Origin: Brevibacillus borstelensis | GTDB lineage: Bacteria; Bacillota; Bacilli; Brevibacillales; Brevibacillaceae | NCBI RefSeq assembly: GCF_003710865.1 | Contig: NZ_RHHO01000011.1 | Location: forward strand, 124,001-188,000 | DNA length: 64,000 nucleotides | Direction: 5' to 3' | Shown here: positions 8,560-17,027 of the stretch, piece by piece | Numbering within the stretch: position 1 is the stretch's first letter | How the letters are laid out: each line of letters starts with the position of its first letter | Made by a program: the position numbers and the translations under genes | The notes under the pieces: model-generated | The model's database searches: none | The model's input: only the letters and a program-made list of their open reading frames with translations | Told to the model about the DNA's origin: nothing

Positions 8560-9510
8560 ATGTTCTGGAAGAAAAAGAAGGACGAAGCCCAGCAGGAAAT
8601 AGCTGCGACCGCCGTAGCACTGCAGGAGCCGGATGCGCGGGGAGACCGCGAAGAAATCAAGCGAGAGCTGATGGCGGTTTACGAGCAAATGGGCGCGATC
8701 ATTCATCAGCATGGCGTTGTAAACGACCAGCACGGCTCCCTTGCCGAGCTGGCAAACCGGATGGAAGGCATTATCGCGAAAATTCAGCGGATCAGCACAG
8801 AGTCCGAGGAGTCGGCCGACAACCTTTATTCCCGCGGAGAGCGTTTGACGAGCATCTGCATGCAGTCCGTAGAACGGGCAAATGAAGGCAAGCTCTCAAT
8901 GGCAGAGGTCGTCTCGGTGATGAGCGTGCTGGAACAGCAGTCTGCCAGCACGTCCGCATCCATGGGCCGTCTCGAAGAGCGTTCGTCGGAGATTACCAGC
9001 ATCGTTCAAGTGATCAGCGATATCGCCAATCAGACGAACCTGCTGGCTCTCAATGCAGCGATTGAAGCCGCTCGCGCAGGCGAACAGGGAAGGGGTTTTG
9101 CGGTCGTGGCGGACGAGGTTCGCAAGCTGGCAGAAATGACAGCCAATTCGACCAAAAACATTGCCGAGCTGATCGGCAAAATTCAGGAAGAGACAAAAGA
9201 AGCGATCGCCAACAGCGAGAAGAGCGGCAGTGCGATCCAAAAAGGCTTGTCGACAAGCAAGGAAGCGGCTGAAAAAATGGAAAGCATCGTATCCGCCCTG
9301 CGGGAAGTGAGTGAAGAGACGGCGGGTGTCATGGAAACGATCCAGCAGCAAAAGCGCTACACGGACGAAAACAATCTGCAGGTCCAGGAAGCAAAACGGG
9401 CTCTGGAGCAGATGAATGAGGCGCTGCGCCATCACGTTCAGGAAGCGGGAGCAGTCGACAGGCAGCTGGAAGCCAGCTACCAAGACGTAAAACGATTGCT
9501 GGCTGAATAA
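8560..9510 (+). CDS. Soluble methyl-accepting chemotaxis-type signalling protein
   Basis: A 316-residue protein without transmembrane segments. Residues about 130-300 form the coiled-coil MCP signalling domain with the conserved hairpin tip ([20 protein letters not shown], then [15 protein letters not shown]). The N-terminal part has an unusual histidine-rich motif [11 protein letters not shown] near residues 49-59 that could bind a metal or heme. The layout recalls the soluble Bacillus receptor YfmS. The start is ATG 8560, ten bases after GAGGAG; GTG 8551 is too close to it. It follows the four-helix membrane protein gene closely and ends before a strong terminator, so the two likely form one operon. 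CheA/CheW would be the expected partners; none are encoded nearby. Confidence 0.9.
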   Translation: MFWKKKKDEAQQEIAATAVALQEPDARGDREEIKRELMAVYEQMGAIIHQHGVVNDQHGSLAELANRMEGIIAKIQRISTESEESADNLYSRGERLTSICMQSVERANEGKLSMAEVVSVMSVLEQQSASTSASMGRLEERSSEITSIVQVISDIANQTNLLALNAAIEAARAGEQGRGFAVVADEVRKLAEMTANSTKNIAELIGKIQEETKEAIANSEKSGSAIQKGLSTSKEAAEKMESIVSALREVSEETAGVMETIQQQKRYTDENNLQVQEAKRALEQMNEALRHHVQEAGAVDRQLEASYQDVKRLLAE

Positions 9511-9561
9511 AACAGCGCAAGCAAGTGAGCAAGTAATTATGTAAGGAAAAACCTCTTTGAC

Positions 9562-9611
9562 AAAAAACGTCCCTCAACCGGCTGAAACAACCGGTGCAGG
9601 GACGTTTTTTT
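9562..9611 (+). terminator. Strong intrinsic terminator after the chemoreceptor gene
   Basis: AAAAAACGTCCCT pairs with AGGGACGTTTTTT, with an inner CCGG(T/C) stem; a classic hairpin with T-run. Confidence 0.92.
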
Positions 9612-9613
9612 AT

Positions 9614-9725
9614 TAGGTCGGGGTACCAGAGTGCCGGGGTGCCTGAGTGCCGGGGTACCTGAGTGCCGGGGTACCAGGGTGCCGGAGTATCGGAGTGCCG
9701 GGGGACCGAAGTGCCGAAGTGCTAA
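9614..9725. repeat. 16-bp tandem repeat, about seven copies
   Basis: Units of 16 bp begin at 9614, 9630, 9646, 9662, 9678, 9694 and 9710 with consensus AGTGCCGGGGTACCNG. The unit itself is two related 8-bp halves (AGTGCCGG / GGTACCNG). Copies 2-4 are nearly identical and the outer ones have drifted. The array starts directly after the terminator and its last unit covers the stop codon of the minus-strand peptidase gene. Confidence 0.92.
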
Positions 9726-11419
9726 TTCGCCGGGAGCGGCTTTTCGGACATATAGCGGTATATAGGGATACGGTCACCTTTTTGCACAGGGAGGTAGCTG
9801 TTCGTCACGAAGCTGTCCACGGACTCCGGCTCCAGCGCGAGCGCAATAAAGTTGGCGAGCGGCTGGTCCATCGCAAATACGTAGCTGTCTGCAGGAAAGG
9901 TCACCTGCTCCTCAGTGACCCAGGTCTCCACCCGGTTGGGAAAACGGCCGTTTTCAAGGCGAGCCTGTACCTTGTTATCCGTGACAAGATAGCTTTCTAC
10001 AGGGAGAGCAGCAGGCTCGGACAATGTCGCGATGTTCACGCCCAGCCGCTCCAGCCGGTCAGCGATATGGTGATAAGCGGGAGGCATCAAATAGGCAGTC
10101 GGCCTTTTCCTCTCCAGGGTCGGATAAGCATTTGTCGCGCTCACCCACGCAACCGTGATGGAGACGCGCTTGGACTGTGCCAAATCAATCACATCCAGTG
10201 AGTAACCGGTCATTCGTTTGTTTTCGCTAGTGACGACAATCCGGTCGTCGTCATCAGCTTTTTTCCCCTGCTCGATCAACCGGCTGCGTGATCTGGCGAC
10301 CGTCTGTTTTATTTTTTCTGCATGTCGGGCTGTGGCCTGGATAAAGGCGGCATGTGTCGTCACCTGTCCATATACACGGCGTTCAAAATCGGCCCGGCCG
10401 ATGCCGATTCCCCTCGTCTCCACCAAAAAGGAAAGGCTGTTTTTCAATCCGAGGGCATTGCGGCCGATTCGCGTTTCCGTACTGCCTTCTGTCGCGATAA
10501 TCTGCCCGTCCTTGTTCTGGGATAACGTGTAGTAGGGGTGATGCGTCAGTTTGGCCTCATCCAGCGCTTTTTCAACTTCCGGCAGCAGCAGTTGATCGGA
10601 CATGCTCCGCAGTTCTTTTGGGATGTTCAAATTTTTGGCCGAAGAGATCAGCACATCATAGGAAGAAAGCGCTCCTTTTTTCCCTGTCTTCGCCAGGGAA
10701 GCGGACGTGACGCCATACTCATGAGCGTCCAGCACGACATCGGGCCGGAAGCGGTCGAATGCCTTGTGGATCGCCTGCACCTCGGGGTATTCGGCCTTCA
10801 TGTAATCGCGATTGGCATCTTGACCGACAGCGATCGTTCTTTGAAACCGGTAGGACCCATCGGGGTTGATTCGCGGAACGATGATTACATGTACCTGGTC
10901 CAAAAGGTCTTTTCCCAGATGTTCTGTTGCCAGCCATTGCGCGATGACCAGAGCGGACTCACCTGAAGCGGGCTCATTGCCGTGAATTTGGGCCTGGAGC
11001 CAGACGATAGGTTTTGTCTTGTCAGTTTGGACCTGGTCAGGCTGGCGGGACAGGATCAAAAGCGGAATGTCCCGACCTTCGAGGGATTGCCCGATGATTT
11101 CCAGGCGGACGTGAGCGTGCTGACTGTCCAGCTTCTTGACGAACGCCATCATTTCTTCCTGACTGGTAAAGGCTTGGCTGGCCTTTTGAAAAGCAGGCGT
11201 ATCGAAAGAAACAGAAGGGACGGGAAAAAGCGGGGCGATTGACCCGGGCTGCACGTAAACCTCTCCGGTCCCAAAATAGGGGAGAGGCTCTTTTGGTTCT
11301 TTGGCTGAAGGTGCTGCGGCAAGCGGCGGATGTGATTGGATTCCCCAAGCTGCCGGCGGGCAGGCGGCCAAAGAAATAAAGAAAAAGACGAGGGCAGCAG
11401 AAATAATTTTGTTTGTCAT
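9722..11419 (-). CDS. Exported M14 family zinc carboxypeptidase-like protein
   Basis: A 565-residue protein with an N-terminal export signal. The M14 core shows HGNEP (His146, Glu149), the NPDG turn at 185-188, the second zinc histidine in DAHEYG (His233) and a likely catalytic Glu in LVETRG, so the enzyme should be active. It has a roughly 200-residue C-terminal extension of unknown role. The signal contains LAAC (Cys at 20), fitting a lipoprotein lipobox, but a signal peptidase I site after AAWG is also possible. GGAGGGG precedes ATG 11419. It probably acts on peptides or peptidoglycan outside the membrane. The TAG stop at 9722-9724 lies inside the 16-bp repeat array. Confidence 0.88.
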   Translation of the reverse strand: MTNKIISAALVFFFISLAACPPAAWGIQSHPPLAAAPSAKEPKEPLPYFGTGEVYVQPGSIAPLFPVPSVSFDTPAFQKASQAFTSQEEMMAFVKKLDSQHAHVRLEIIGQSLEGRDIPLLILSRQPDQVQTDKTKPIVWLQAQIHGNEPASGESALVIAQWLATEHLGKDLLDQVHVIIVPRINPDGSYRFQRTIAVGQDANRDYMKAEYPEVQAIHKAFDRFRPDVVLDAHEYGVTSASLAKTGKKGALSSYDVLISSAKNLNIPKELRSMSDQLLLPEVEKALDEAKLTHHPYYTLSQNKDGQIIATEGSTETRIGRNALGLKNSLSFLVETRGIGIGRADFERRVYGQVTTHAAFIQATARHAEKIKQTVARSRSRLIEQGKKADDDDRIVVTSENKRMTGYSLDVIDLAQSKRVSITVAWVSATNAYPTLERKRPTAYLMPPAYHHIADRLERLGVNIATLSEPAALPVESYLVTDNKVQARLENGRFPNRVETWVTEEQVTFPADSYVFAMDQPLANFIALALEPESVDSFVTNSYLPVQKGDRIPIYRYMSEKPLPAN

Positions 11420-11624
11420 GACATCCCCTCCGTGTCGAATGTAATAGTCGCTTTCCCTACATCTTTATCAGATTGCAAGGCATTTCATCATGGTACTTTC
11501 TAATCATATTTGATAAATAATGGAGGAAATGCGAAGATAATGTGGAACCTATTACATCATGGCGTGGCAGTTACTCCGAAAACAGAGCGAGCGGGTTCGC
11601 AAACTTCTGAGCAAGGGGGATTAC

Positions 11625-13049
11625 ATGACCAAGGTAAGAAAGTCCGTATTGTTTTTTCTCGCATTGCTAGTCTCACTCGCAATGCCCCCTTCCGCCTCAG
11701 ATGCTTTTCAGTGGGAAAAGCCGACGATCAAGGAAGAGTCTATTTCGGTAAGCGGTGGAGCTTTGAAACAGAAGATCTACCAGTTTAAAAATGGTGACGT
11801 GTTTCGCATGTACAGGCTGGAAGGGCAGATCGACAGCAGTCCGTATGTGCTGTCGGTGCCGTTTGCAGGCGAAGGGTCAACCTTTCGCCACGTTCTGAGC
11901 ACGGATAATAATGGCCAGATCACGCGGGTATGGAATTTGCTCTCTTTGGCGGAGACAAATGAATTGCCGCTGGTTCCCGGCTTTATTGAATCACCAAGTC
12001 GTTACTTCTGGGTCGCCTCGCCGATTGTCTACAATCCTCTGGGGAGAACGACAATCGAGGAAAAAACGGAATTGGCTCTGCCCATTGCCGTGAAAAAAGA
12101 GTGGTATCGCATGCATCTGGAGGTACAGCTCCCGGTAAAGGCGGGAATGGTCAGCGAATGGTGGATCATGGAGTCCAGCTCCCCGCTGGTTCCCTGGGAT
12201 AGTGAGCCGACAGCCAATCTTTGGCTGGGAGTCGATCTCTCGGATAAGGCCAAGTGGTTGTACGACGGCTATTACTACACGAGTCCGTCTACATACGTTC
12301 CCTACACCGTCAATGCGTTTTGGCGCAATCCGGAGAACTATGTAGTCCGCTCCTTCCTGGCGAATCCAACCAGCAAAGCGGCGCAAAACATGGCCTACGT
12401 CATGCTCGATACCGCTGTCCGCAATCAGGAAGCGGAAGGGCACTGGAAGACGTATCCACAGTCCCAGTGGCTGGCTGACGATTACGGGATCCCTGATGGC
12501 TTTTACGATACGCGGTTTAATACCGGAATGGCCGAGCTGCTGCTTGATGGCTGCAAAAAGTATAATGAGAGTGAATTTTGTGAATCGGCCAAAAGGTACG
12601 CCCTGTATTTGCGCAATCACGCCAGTCAGTATCACTACGTAATACCCGGTCCTACAGATGGATGGCTGGTTGCCGATTACGCCCACCCGACACCGCATAA
12701 GCCGACACATGTTTCGCTCAACCACCAGTTGGCGGAAATTAACTTTTTGTGGAAAATGTACATGCAATTTCAAGATCCGGCCGACCAAGCGCTGGCAACA
12801 GTGATGCTTCAGGGAGTCACCAATCTGGGAGAACGATGGATCACGCAAAATGGAGATCTGCACTACGCCTGGTTCCCTGATGACACCTTTGGCAGACCGG
12901 ATTACCCTTATCTGACCTACAATGATTTGCGGGAAACCCAGCGACTCTATCGGTCGCTTTACGGAACGGAACAGCCCGTAATCGCACAACTGATGAAAAG
13001 CAAAGAAATGTGGATGGCAGCCAATAAAGTTGTCAATCCATTTCAGTAA
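11625..13049 (+). CDS. Secreted protein with D-glucuronyl C5-epimerase-like C-terminal domain
   Basis: A 474-residue protein with a signal peptide (hydrophobic core SVLFFLALLVSLAM, cleavage near ASDA). The N-terminal half is beta-rich and not recognised. The C-terminal half, about residues 270-470, has the alternating helical pattern and blocks (NTGMAELLLDG, HVSLNHQLAEINFLW, DLHYAWFPDD) that recall the C-terminal domain of D-glucuronyl C5-epimerases, which act on uronic acid polysaccharides. The true substrate in a Gram-positive cell is unknown. The start at 11625 follows AAGGGGG; the frame runs back to 11559 without a ribosome binding site. It appears to be transcribed alone and ends at a strong terminator. 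Confidence 0.7.
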   Translation: MTKVRKSVLFFLALLVSLAMPPSASDAFQWEKPTIKEESISVSGGALKQKIYQFKNGDVFRMYRLEGQIDSSPYVLSVPFAGEGSTFRHVLSTDNNGQITRVWNLLSLAETNELPLVPGFIESPSRYFWVASPIVYNPLGRTTIEEKTELALPIAVKKEWYRMHLEVQLPVKAGMVSEWWIMESSSPLVPWDSEPTANLWLGVDLSDKAKWLYDGYYYTSPSTYVPYTVNAFWRNPENYVVRSFLANPTSKAAQNMAYVMLDTAVRNQEAEGHWKTYPQSQWLADDYGIPDGFYDTRFNTGMAELLLDGCKKYNESEFCESAKRYALYLRNHASQYHYVIPGPTDGWLVADYAHPTPHKPTHVSLNHQLAEINFLWKMYMQFQDPADQALATVMLQGVTNLGERWITQNGDLHYAWFPDDTFGRPDYPYLTYNDLRETQRLYRSLYGTEQPVIAQLMKSKEMWMAANKVVNPFQ

Positions 13050-13058
13050 CAAAACGCC

Positions 13059-13089
13059 AAAAAAGGTGCCGGTCGCGGCACCTTTTTTT
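13059..13089. terminator. Intrinsic terminator between convergent genes
   Basis: AAAAAAGGTGCCG pairs with CGGCACCTTTTTTT around a short loop; flanking A and T runs suit termination on both strands. Confidence 0.92.
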
Positions 13090-13117
13090 ATGGCTGGCAC
13101 GGGCGGGGCCGTTCTTT

Positions 13118-13813
13118 CTATCCTTTTTTCAGCACAAACAATGTCAAAAAGCTGAGGGCCTCGCGCAATTCCGCGGGTAACCGATTTGCCAGCTCGGCAG
13201 GTACGCCTTCTTTATAAACGGGTTCTTCCTCCAGCAGGACATAGCCATTTTCGCTGGCCAGTTGCTTCGCTTCCCACGGCATCATCGTGTTTTGGATCGT
13301 CGCCTCCCCGTACAGGCGGCGATAGCTGTGTCCCCGTGGTCCTGCCGTCGGGCCGAGTATGCCGAGGAGCAGGATGCCCCCCGGTTTGAGCAAACGATGG
13401 AACTCCAGGAGTGCAGCGAGTGGCGAAGGCGTGAATTCCGTCACGTTAATGCAGAGAATCCCGCTGAAGGTTTGATCGGAAAAGGGAAGGCTGGACACAT
13501 CCCCAGTCTGAAAGCGGACAGCTATTTCACCGTTTTTTGCCCGGTCATTTGCCCGGTCTTTAGCCAGGCGAATCATTTCCCCGGCAATGTCGACTCCTTC
13601 CACAGTATAGCCGCTTGCGGCCAGCTTGCAGCTAGCGTATCCATCTCCGCAACCAGCGTCCAGAACAGGTCCATTTTCCGCGTGGACATAGCGGGTAAAC
13701 AGCGGCAGGATCGTCCTGCGGCTGCCCGTTTCCCACATGGCTTCGCTGCGCTTATGCCAATCCGCCGAAAATTGGTCCCATTGCTCTTTTGCCATTTCAC
13801 TCCATTGTGTCAT
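13118..13813 (-). CDS. Class I SAM-dependent methyltransferase, substrate unknown
   Basis: The 231-residue protein has a class I methyltransferase core: motif I VLDAGCGDGYAS, an acidic residue in VEGVDIAGEM, GDVSSLPF with the carboxylate before the adenine pocket, and LLKPGGILLLG. It matches the broad Methyltransf_11/UbiE-like group, whose substrates range from quinones to small metabolites; nothing here points to one. GGAGG lies just before ATG 13813. It is oppositely oriented to the adjacent hppD and appears to be a single gene sharing the terminator of the convergent secreted protein. Confidence 0.85.
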   Translation of the reverse strand: MTQWSEMAKEQWDQFSADWHKRSEAMWETGSRRTILPLFTRYVHAENGPVLDAGCGDGYASCKLAASGYTVEGVDIAGEMIRLAKDRANDRAKNGEIAVRFQTGDVSSLPFSDQTFSGILCINVTEFTPSPLAALLEFHRLLKPGGILLLGILGPTAGPRGHSYRRLYGEATIQNTMMPWEAKQLASENGYVLLEEEPVYKEGVPAELANRLPAELREALSFLTLFVLKKG

Positions 13814-14062
13814 TCGTATAGTCCTCCTTACCTTTCAGCAAGCATTTTACGCTTCATCCCTTGTTTTTCATCTATCCGGGCAAATATTCCTGCATCGTAC
13901 CGGAAGACGCTGATGATGCGCACTTTATTGGAGAAAAGCTGTTGCGCGTTTTCGCGTTGTTCCGTGTTCTTGCGGGAGTAAACGCTTTCCATGTACTCTC
14001 AAGATAACAAACAAAATCATCCCAATCATGCAAAAATTTGAAAAAGTCGGAGGGGTAGGCAA

Positions 14063-15154
14063 ATGAGCAACACCGATTTCTTTCCCATTCAGGACTGGGA
14101 TTATGTGGAGTTCTATGTAGGAAATGCGAAGCAAGCCATGCATTACTTCACCAAGGCCTTCGGATTTCAGGCTGTGGCCTACGCAGGGCTGGAAACAGGC
14201 TCGCGGGAAAAGGTTTCCTATGTATTGAAACAAAAACACCTTACGTTTGTCTTGTCAGGGGCGCTTACTCCTGACAGCCCGATCAACGCGTTTGTGAGCA
14301 AGCACGGGGACGGCGTAAAGGACGTGGCTCTTCGCGTGGACGACTGTGAGCAGGCGTATCGCGAGGCCGTTTCCCGCGGAGCCGTGCCGGTCATGGAGCC
14401 GACCGAGTTTTCCGATTCCTTCGGCACTGTGAAAAAGGCAATCATCGGCACCTACGGGGACAACATCCACACCTTTGTCGAGCGGAAAAACTACAACGGT
14501 CCCTTCCTCCCGGGCTACCAAGCGTATGAATCTCCGGTTCAAGGAGAAGAAACCGGGCTGATCGGGATTGACCATATCGTCGGAAACGTGGAAGTCATGG
14601 ACGAATGGGTGGCCTACTACCAAAAAGTCATGGGCTTCACGGCCGTGCAGAACTTCAGCGACGATGACATCTCGACCGAGTACTCCGCATTGATGTCAAA
14701 AGTGATGCAAAGCGGCACGGGGCGGATCAAGTTCCCGATCAACGAACCGGCCGAGGGGCGCCGGAAGTCGCAGATCCAGGAATTTCTCGAGTTTTACAAA
14801 GGGCCGGGTGTGCAGCATATCGCCCTGTTGACCAACGATATAGTAAAAACCGTTTCCGCACTGCGGGCAAATGGCGTGGACTTCCTCTACGTACCGGACA
14901 CGTACTACGAAGAACTGAAGGAGCGTGTCGGAGAGATCGACGAAGACATCGAAACGCTCCGCAACCTGCGGGTGCTGGTGGACCGCGACGATGAAGGATA
15001 CCTCTTGCAGTTGTTCAGCAAGCCGATTGTAGACCGTCCGACCCTGTTCGTAGAAATCATTCAGCGAAAAGGGGCGCGCGGCTTCGGCAACGGAAATTTC
15101 AAGGCGCTGTTTGAAGCGCTCGAGAGAGAACAGGAGCTGCGGGGCAATCTGTAA
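14063..15154 (+). CDS. hppD: 4-hydroxyphenylpyruvate dioxygenase
   Basis: The 363-residue protein consists of two vicinal-oxygen-chelate halves, as expected for HPPD. The iron ligands are visible as His171 (GIDHIVGNVE), His252 (GVQHIAL) and Glu331 (LFVEIIQRKG), and the C-terminal RGFGNGNFKALFEALE helix that closes the active site is present. The enzyme converts 4-hydroxyphenylpyruvate to homogentisate in aerobic tyrosine breakdown. Start at 14063 is supported by GGAGGGG. The rest of the homogentisate pathway is not in the window, so the gene stands alone with its own terminator. About 250 bp separate it from the divergent methyltransferase gene, with no clear promoter boxes. Confidence 0.95.
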   Translation: MSNTDFFPIQDWDYVEFYVGNAKQAMHYFTKAFGFQAVAYAGLETGSREKVSYVLKQKHLTFVLSGALTPDSPINAFVSKHGDGVKDVALRVDDCEQAYREAVSRGAVPVMEPTEFSDSFGTVKKAIIGTYGDNIHTFVERKNYNGPFLPGYQAYESPVQGEETGLIGIDHIVGNVEVMDEWVAYYQKVMGFTAVQNFSDDDISTEYSALMSKVMQSGTGRIKFPINEPAEGRRKSQIQEFLEFYKGPGVQHIALLTNDIVKTVSALRANGVDFLYVPDTYYEELKERVGEIDEDIETLRNLRVLVDRDDEGYLLQLFSKPIVDRPTLFVEIIQRKGARGFGNGNFKALFEALEREQELRGNL

Positions 15155-15173
15155 GAAGCGGCTTGGCTTTCTG

Positions 15174-15208
15174 TCCGTCGACAGCTATGGCTGTTGGCGG
15201 ATTTTTTT
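15174..15208 (+). terminator. Intrinsic terminator after hppD
   Basis: CCGTCGACAGC pairs with GCTGTTGGCGG around TATG and is followed by a run of seven T. Confidence 0.85.
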
Positions 15209-15218
15209 GTGCGTCAAT

Positions 15219-15270
15219 TCAGTCTAGACTGACGATTTGCTTGACCGCATAAGCACTCCGTGGCGATAAT
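15219..15270 (+). promoter_or_regulatory. Candidate lytS promoter with upstream 14-bp palindrome
   Basis: TTGACC at 15241-15246 and GATAAT at 15265-15270 are 18 bp apart, 32 bp before the lytS start. Directly upstream lies the perfect palindrome TCAGTCTAGACTGA at 15219-15232, which could be an operator or activator site. The palindrome is seen; a protein that binds it is not known. Confidence 0.5.
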
Positions 15271-15302
15271 GATAACAACAGACTGGAAGAGGAGCGACAA
15301 GG

Positions 15303-17027
15303 ATGAATTTGGCCCTCATGATCCCCTTGGCAGAACGAACTGCCGTACTGGTCGTAGCTGCCTTGCTGTTCACGCGCGTCAAAGCATTTCGCAGCCTATT
15401 AAACCAGCGAGCCACTTACAAAGACAAAGCAGTCATGGTTCTCATCTTTTCCGGAATTTCGATTTTAGGCACGTACAACGGCATCTGGTACCAGGACGCG
15501 ATTGCCAACTCCCGCGTGATCGGCACCATCGTGGCGGGCCTTCTGGCAGGGCCGTGGGTAGGTCTGGCGACTGGGCTGGTCGCCGGCATTCATCGCTACA
15601 CGCTTGGCGGCTTCACCGATCTGGCTTGTGCCATCTCCACGATCAGCGAAGGAGTTTTGGCCGGCCTTTTTTACAGGTTCCGGCGGACGCGGGAAATTCG
15701 CTGGACGACGGCAATGGCCGTCGGATTCGTCGCAGAGTGGATGCAGATGGCGATCATTTTGCTGGTGGCCAGGCCGTATGCGGATGCCCTGGCATTGGTG
15801 AAGGCCATCAGCGTGCCGATGTCGGTGGTGAATGCGCTCGGGATCGCCGTCCTGATCATCATTATCGATCTGGCAAAGACGGAAGAGGACCGGATTGGCG
15901 CTCTTCAGGCTCAGCGAACGATGCAGGTCGCGGACAAAACGCTTTCTTACCTCAGACAAGGGCTTACCTATGAGTCAGCCAAGCGCGTCGCCGAGGAAAT
16001 CCTCCGCACGACCAGAGTGGCGGCCGTGGCGATTACGGACACGAAGACGGTCCTTGCCCATGTCGGCGCCGGCTCCTCTCATCATGTGGTCGGGCAGGAG
16101 ATTACCACAAAAGCGACCAGGGAAGTGCTGGAGACCAAGGAAGTGAAGATCGCGGGGACAAAAGAGGAGATCGGCTGCCGGGAAAACAACTGCACACTGC
16201 GCAGCGCCATACTCGTACCGCTGATGCGCAAGCGGGGAGAGGTAGCCGGTGTGCTCAAGCTGTATCAGGATCGATCCCGCAAGCTGTCGGCGGTCGACCT
16301 GGAGCTCGTTCGCGGGCTGGGCAACCTGATCTCGACCCAGCTCGAGCTGGCCGATCTCGAAAAGCAGGCCCGTCTTTTGGCGGATGCCGAGATCAAGGCG
16401 CTGCATGCGCAAATCAATCCGCACTTTTTGTTCAACGCGCTCAATACGATTGTTTCCTTCATCCGCTTTCGCCCCGAGCAGGCGCGGGAGCTGCTCATTC
16501 ATTTGGGAGAATATTTCCGCAAGAATTTGCACGACAGCGGTGGTTTTGTGACGCTGGCGGAGGAGCTGGAGCACATCGAGGCTTACCTCGCGATCGAGCG
16601 GGCCCGCTTCGGCGAAAAGCTGAAAGTGGAATATGAAATCGAGCCGGGCGTAGACCGCTATGTCGTTCCCGGGCTCGTCCTCCAGCCGCTCGTGGAAAAC
16701 GCGATCAAGCACGGACTGTTGCCGAAGCGCGAGGGAGGCGTCGTCAAAATCAGCGCCCGCTTGAAGGACAAGCAGGTATTGGAGCTGAAGGTTGCGGACA
16801 ATGGTGTGGGCATGGAAAAGGACCCGTTTGTCCCGCCCCCTCCGGCCCAGGACGGAAAACGCCGGCTGTCCGGCATCGGGCTGTCCAATGTAAGGAGCCG
16901 TCTGCAGGCCATCTACGGCCAGCCGTACGGGATCGTGATCGACAGCAAAAAGGGGCTGGGAACGACTTGTCTCATAGAATTGCCTTTAGGAGTGAAAGTT
17001 CATGCTGAAAGTGTTCATCGTGGATGA
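15303..17027 (+). CDS. lytS: LytS-type membrane sensor histidine kinase
   Basis: A 574-residue kinase with the 5TM-LYT sensory domain (residues about 1-180), a GAF-like region (about 210-350) with a cysteine pair in IGCRENNCTLRS, a His_kinase domain with ALHAQINPHFLFN (His near 372) and an ATPase domain with LVENAIKHG near 465 and NGVGMEK. This is the LytS/YehU (BtsS) class that senses extracellular signals such as pyruvate. Start ATG 15303 follows GAGGAG. It overlaps the response regulator gene by 26 bp. No lrgAB genes follow; instead a CstA-type transporter lies just downstream, so a pyruvate-uptake role like that of E. coli BtsSR-BtsT is inferred. Confidence 0.93.
   Translation: MNLALMIPLAERTAVLVVAALLFTRVKAFRSLLNQRATYKDKAVMVLIFSGISILGTYNGIWYQDAIANSRVIGTIVAGLLAGPWVGLATGLVAGIHRYTLGGFTDLACAISTISEGVLAGLFYRFRRTREIRWTTAMAVGFVAEWMQMAIILLVARPYADALALVKAISVPMSVVNALGIAVLIIIIDLAKTEEDRIGALQAQRTMQVADKTLSYLRQGLTYESAKRVAEEILRTTRVAAVAITDTKTVLAHVGAGSSHHVVGQEITTKATREVLETKEVKIAGTKEEIGCRENNCTLRSAILVPLMRKRGEVAGVLKLYQDRSRKLSAVDLELVRGLGNLISTQLELADLEKQARLLADAEIKALHAQINPHFLFNALNTIVSFIRFRPEQARELLIHLGEYFRKNLHDSGGFVTLAEELEHIEAYLAIERARFGEKLKVEYEIEPGVDRYVVPGLVLQPLVENAIKHGLLPKREGGVVKISARLKDKQVLELKVADNGVGMEKDPFVPPPPAQDGKRRLSGIGLSNVRSRLQAIYGQPYGIVIDSKKGLGTTCLIELPLGVKVHAESVHRG

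Noticed and set aside
9614-9725. CRISPR-like array
   Set aside because: Repeats are 16 bp, directly adjoining with no unique spacers, and no cas genes are present.
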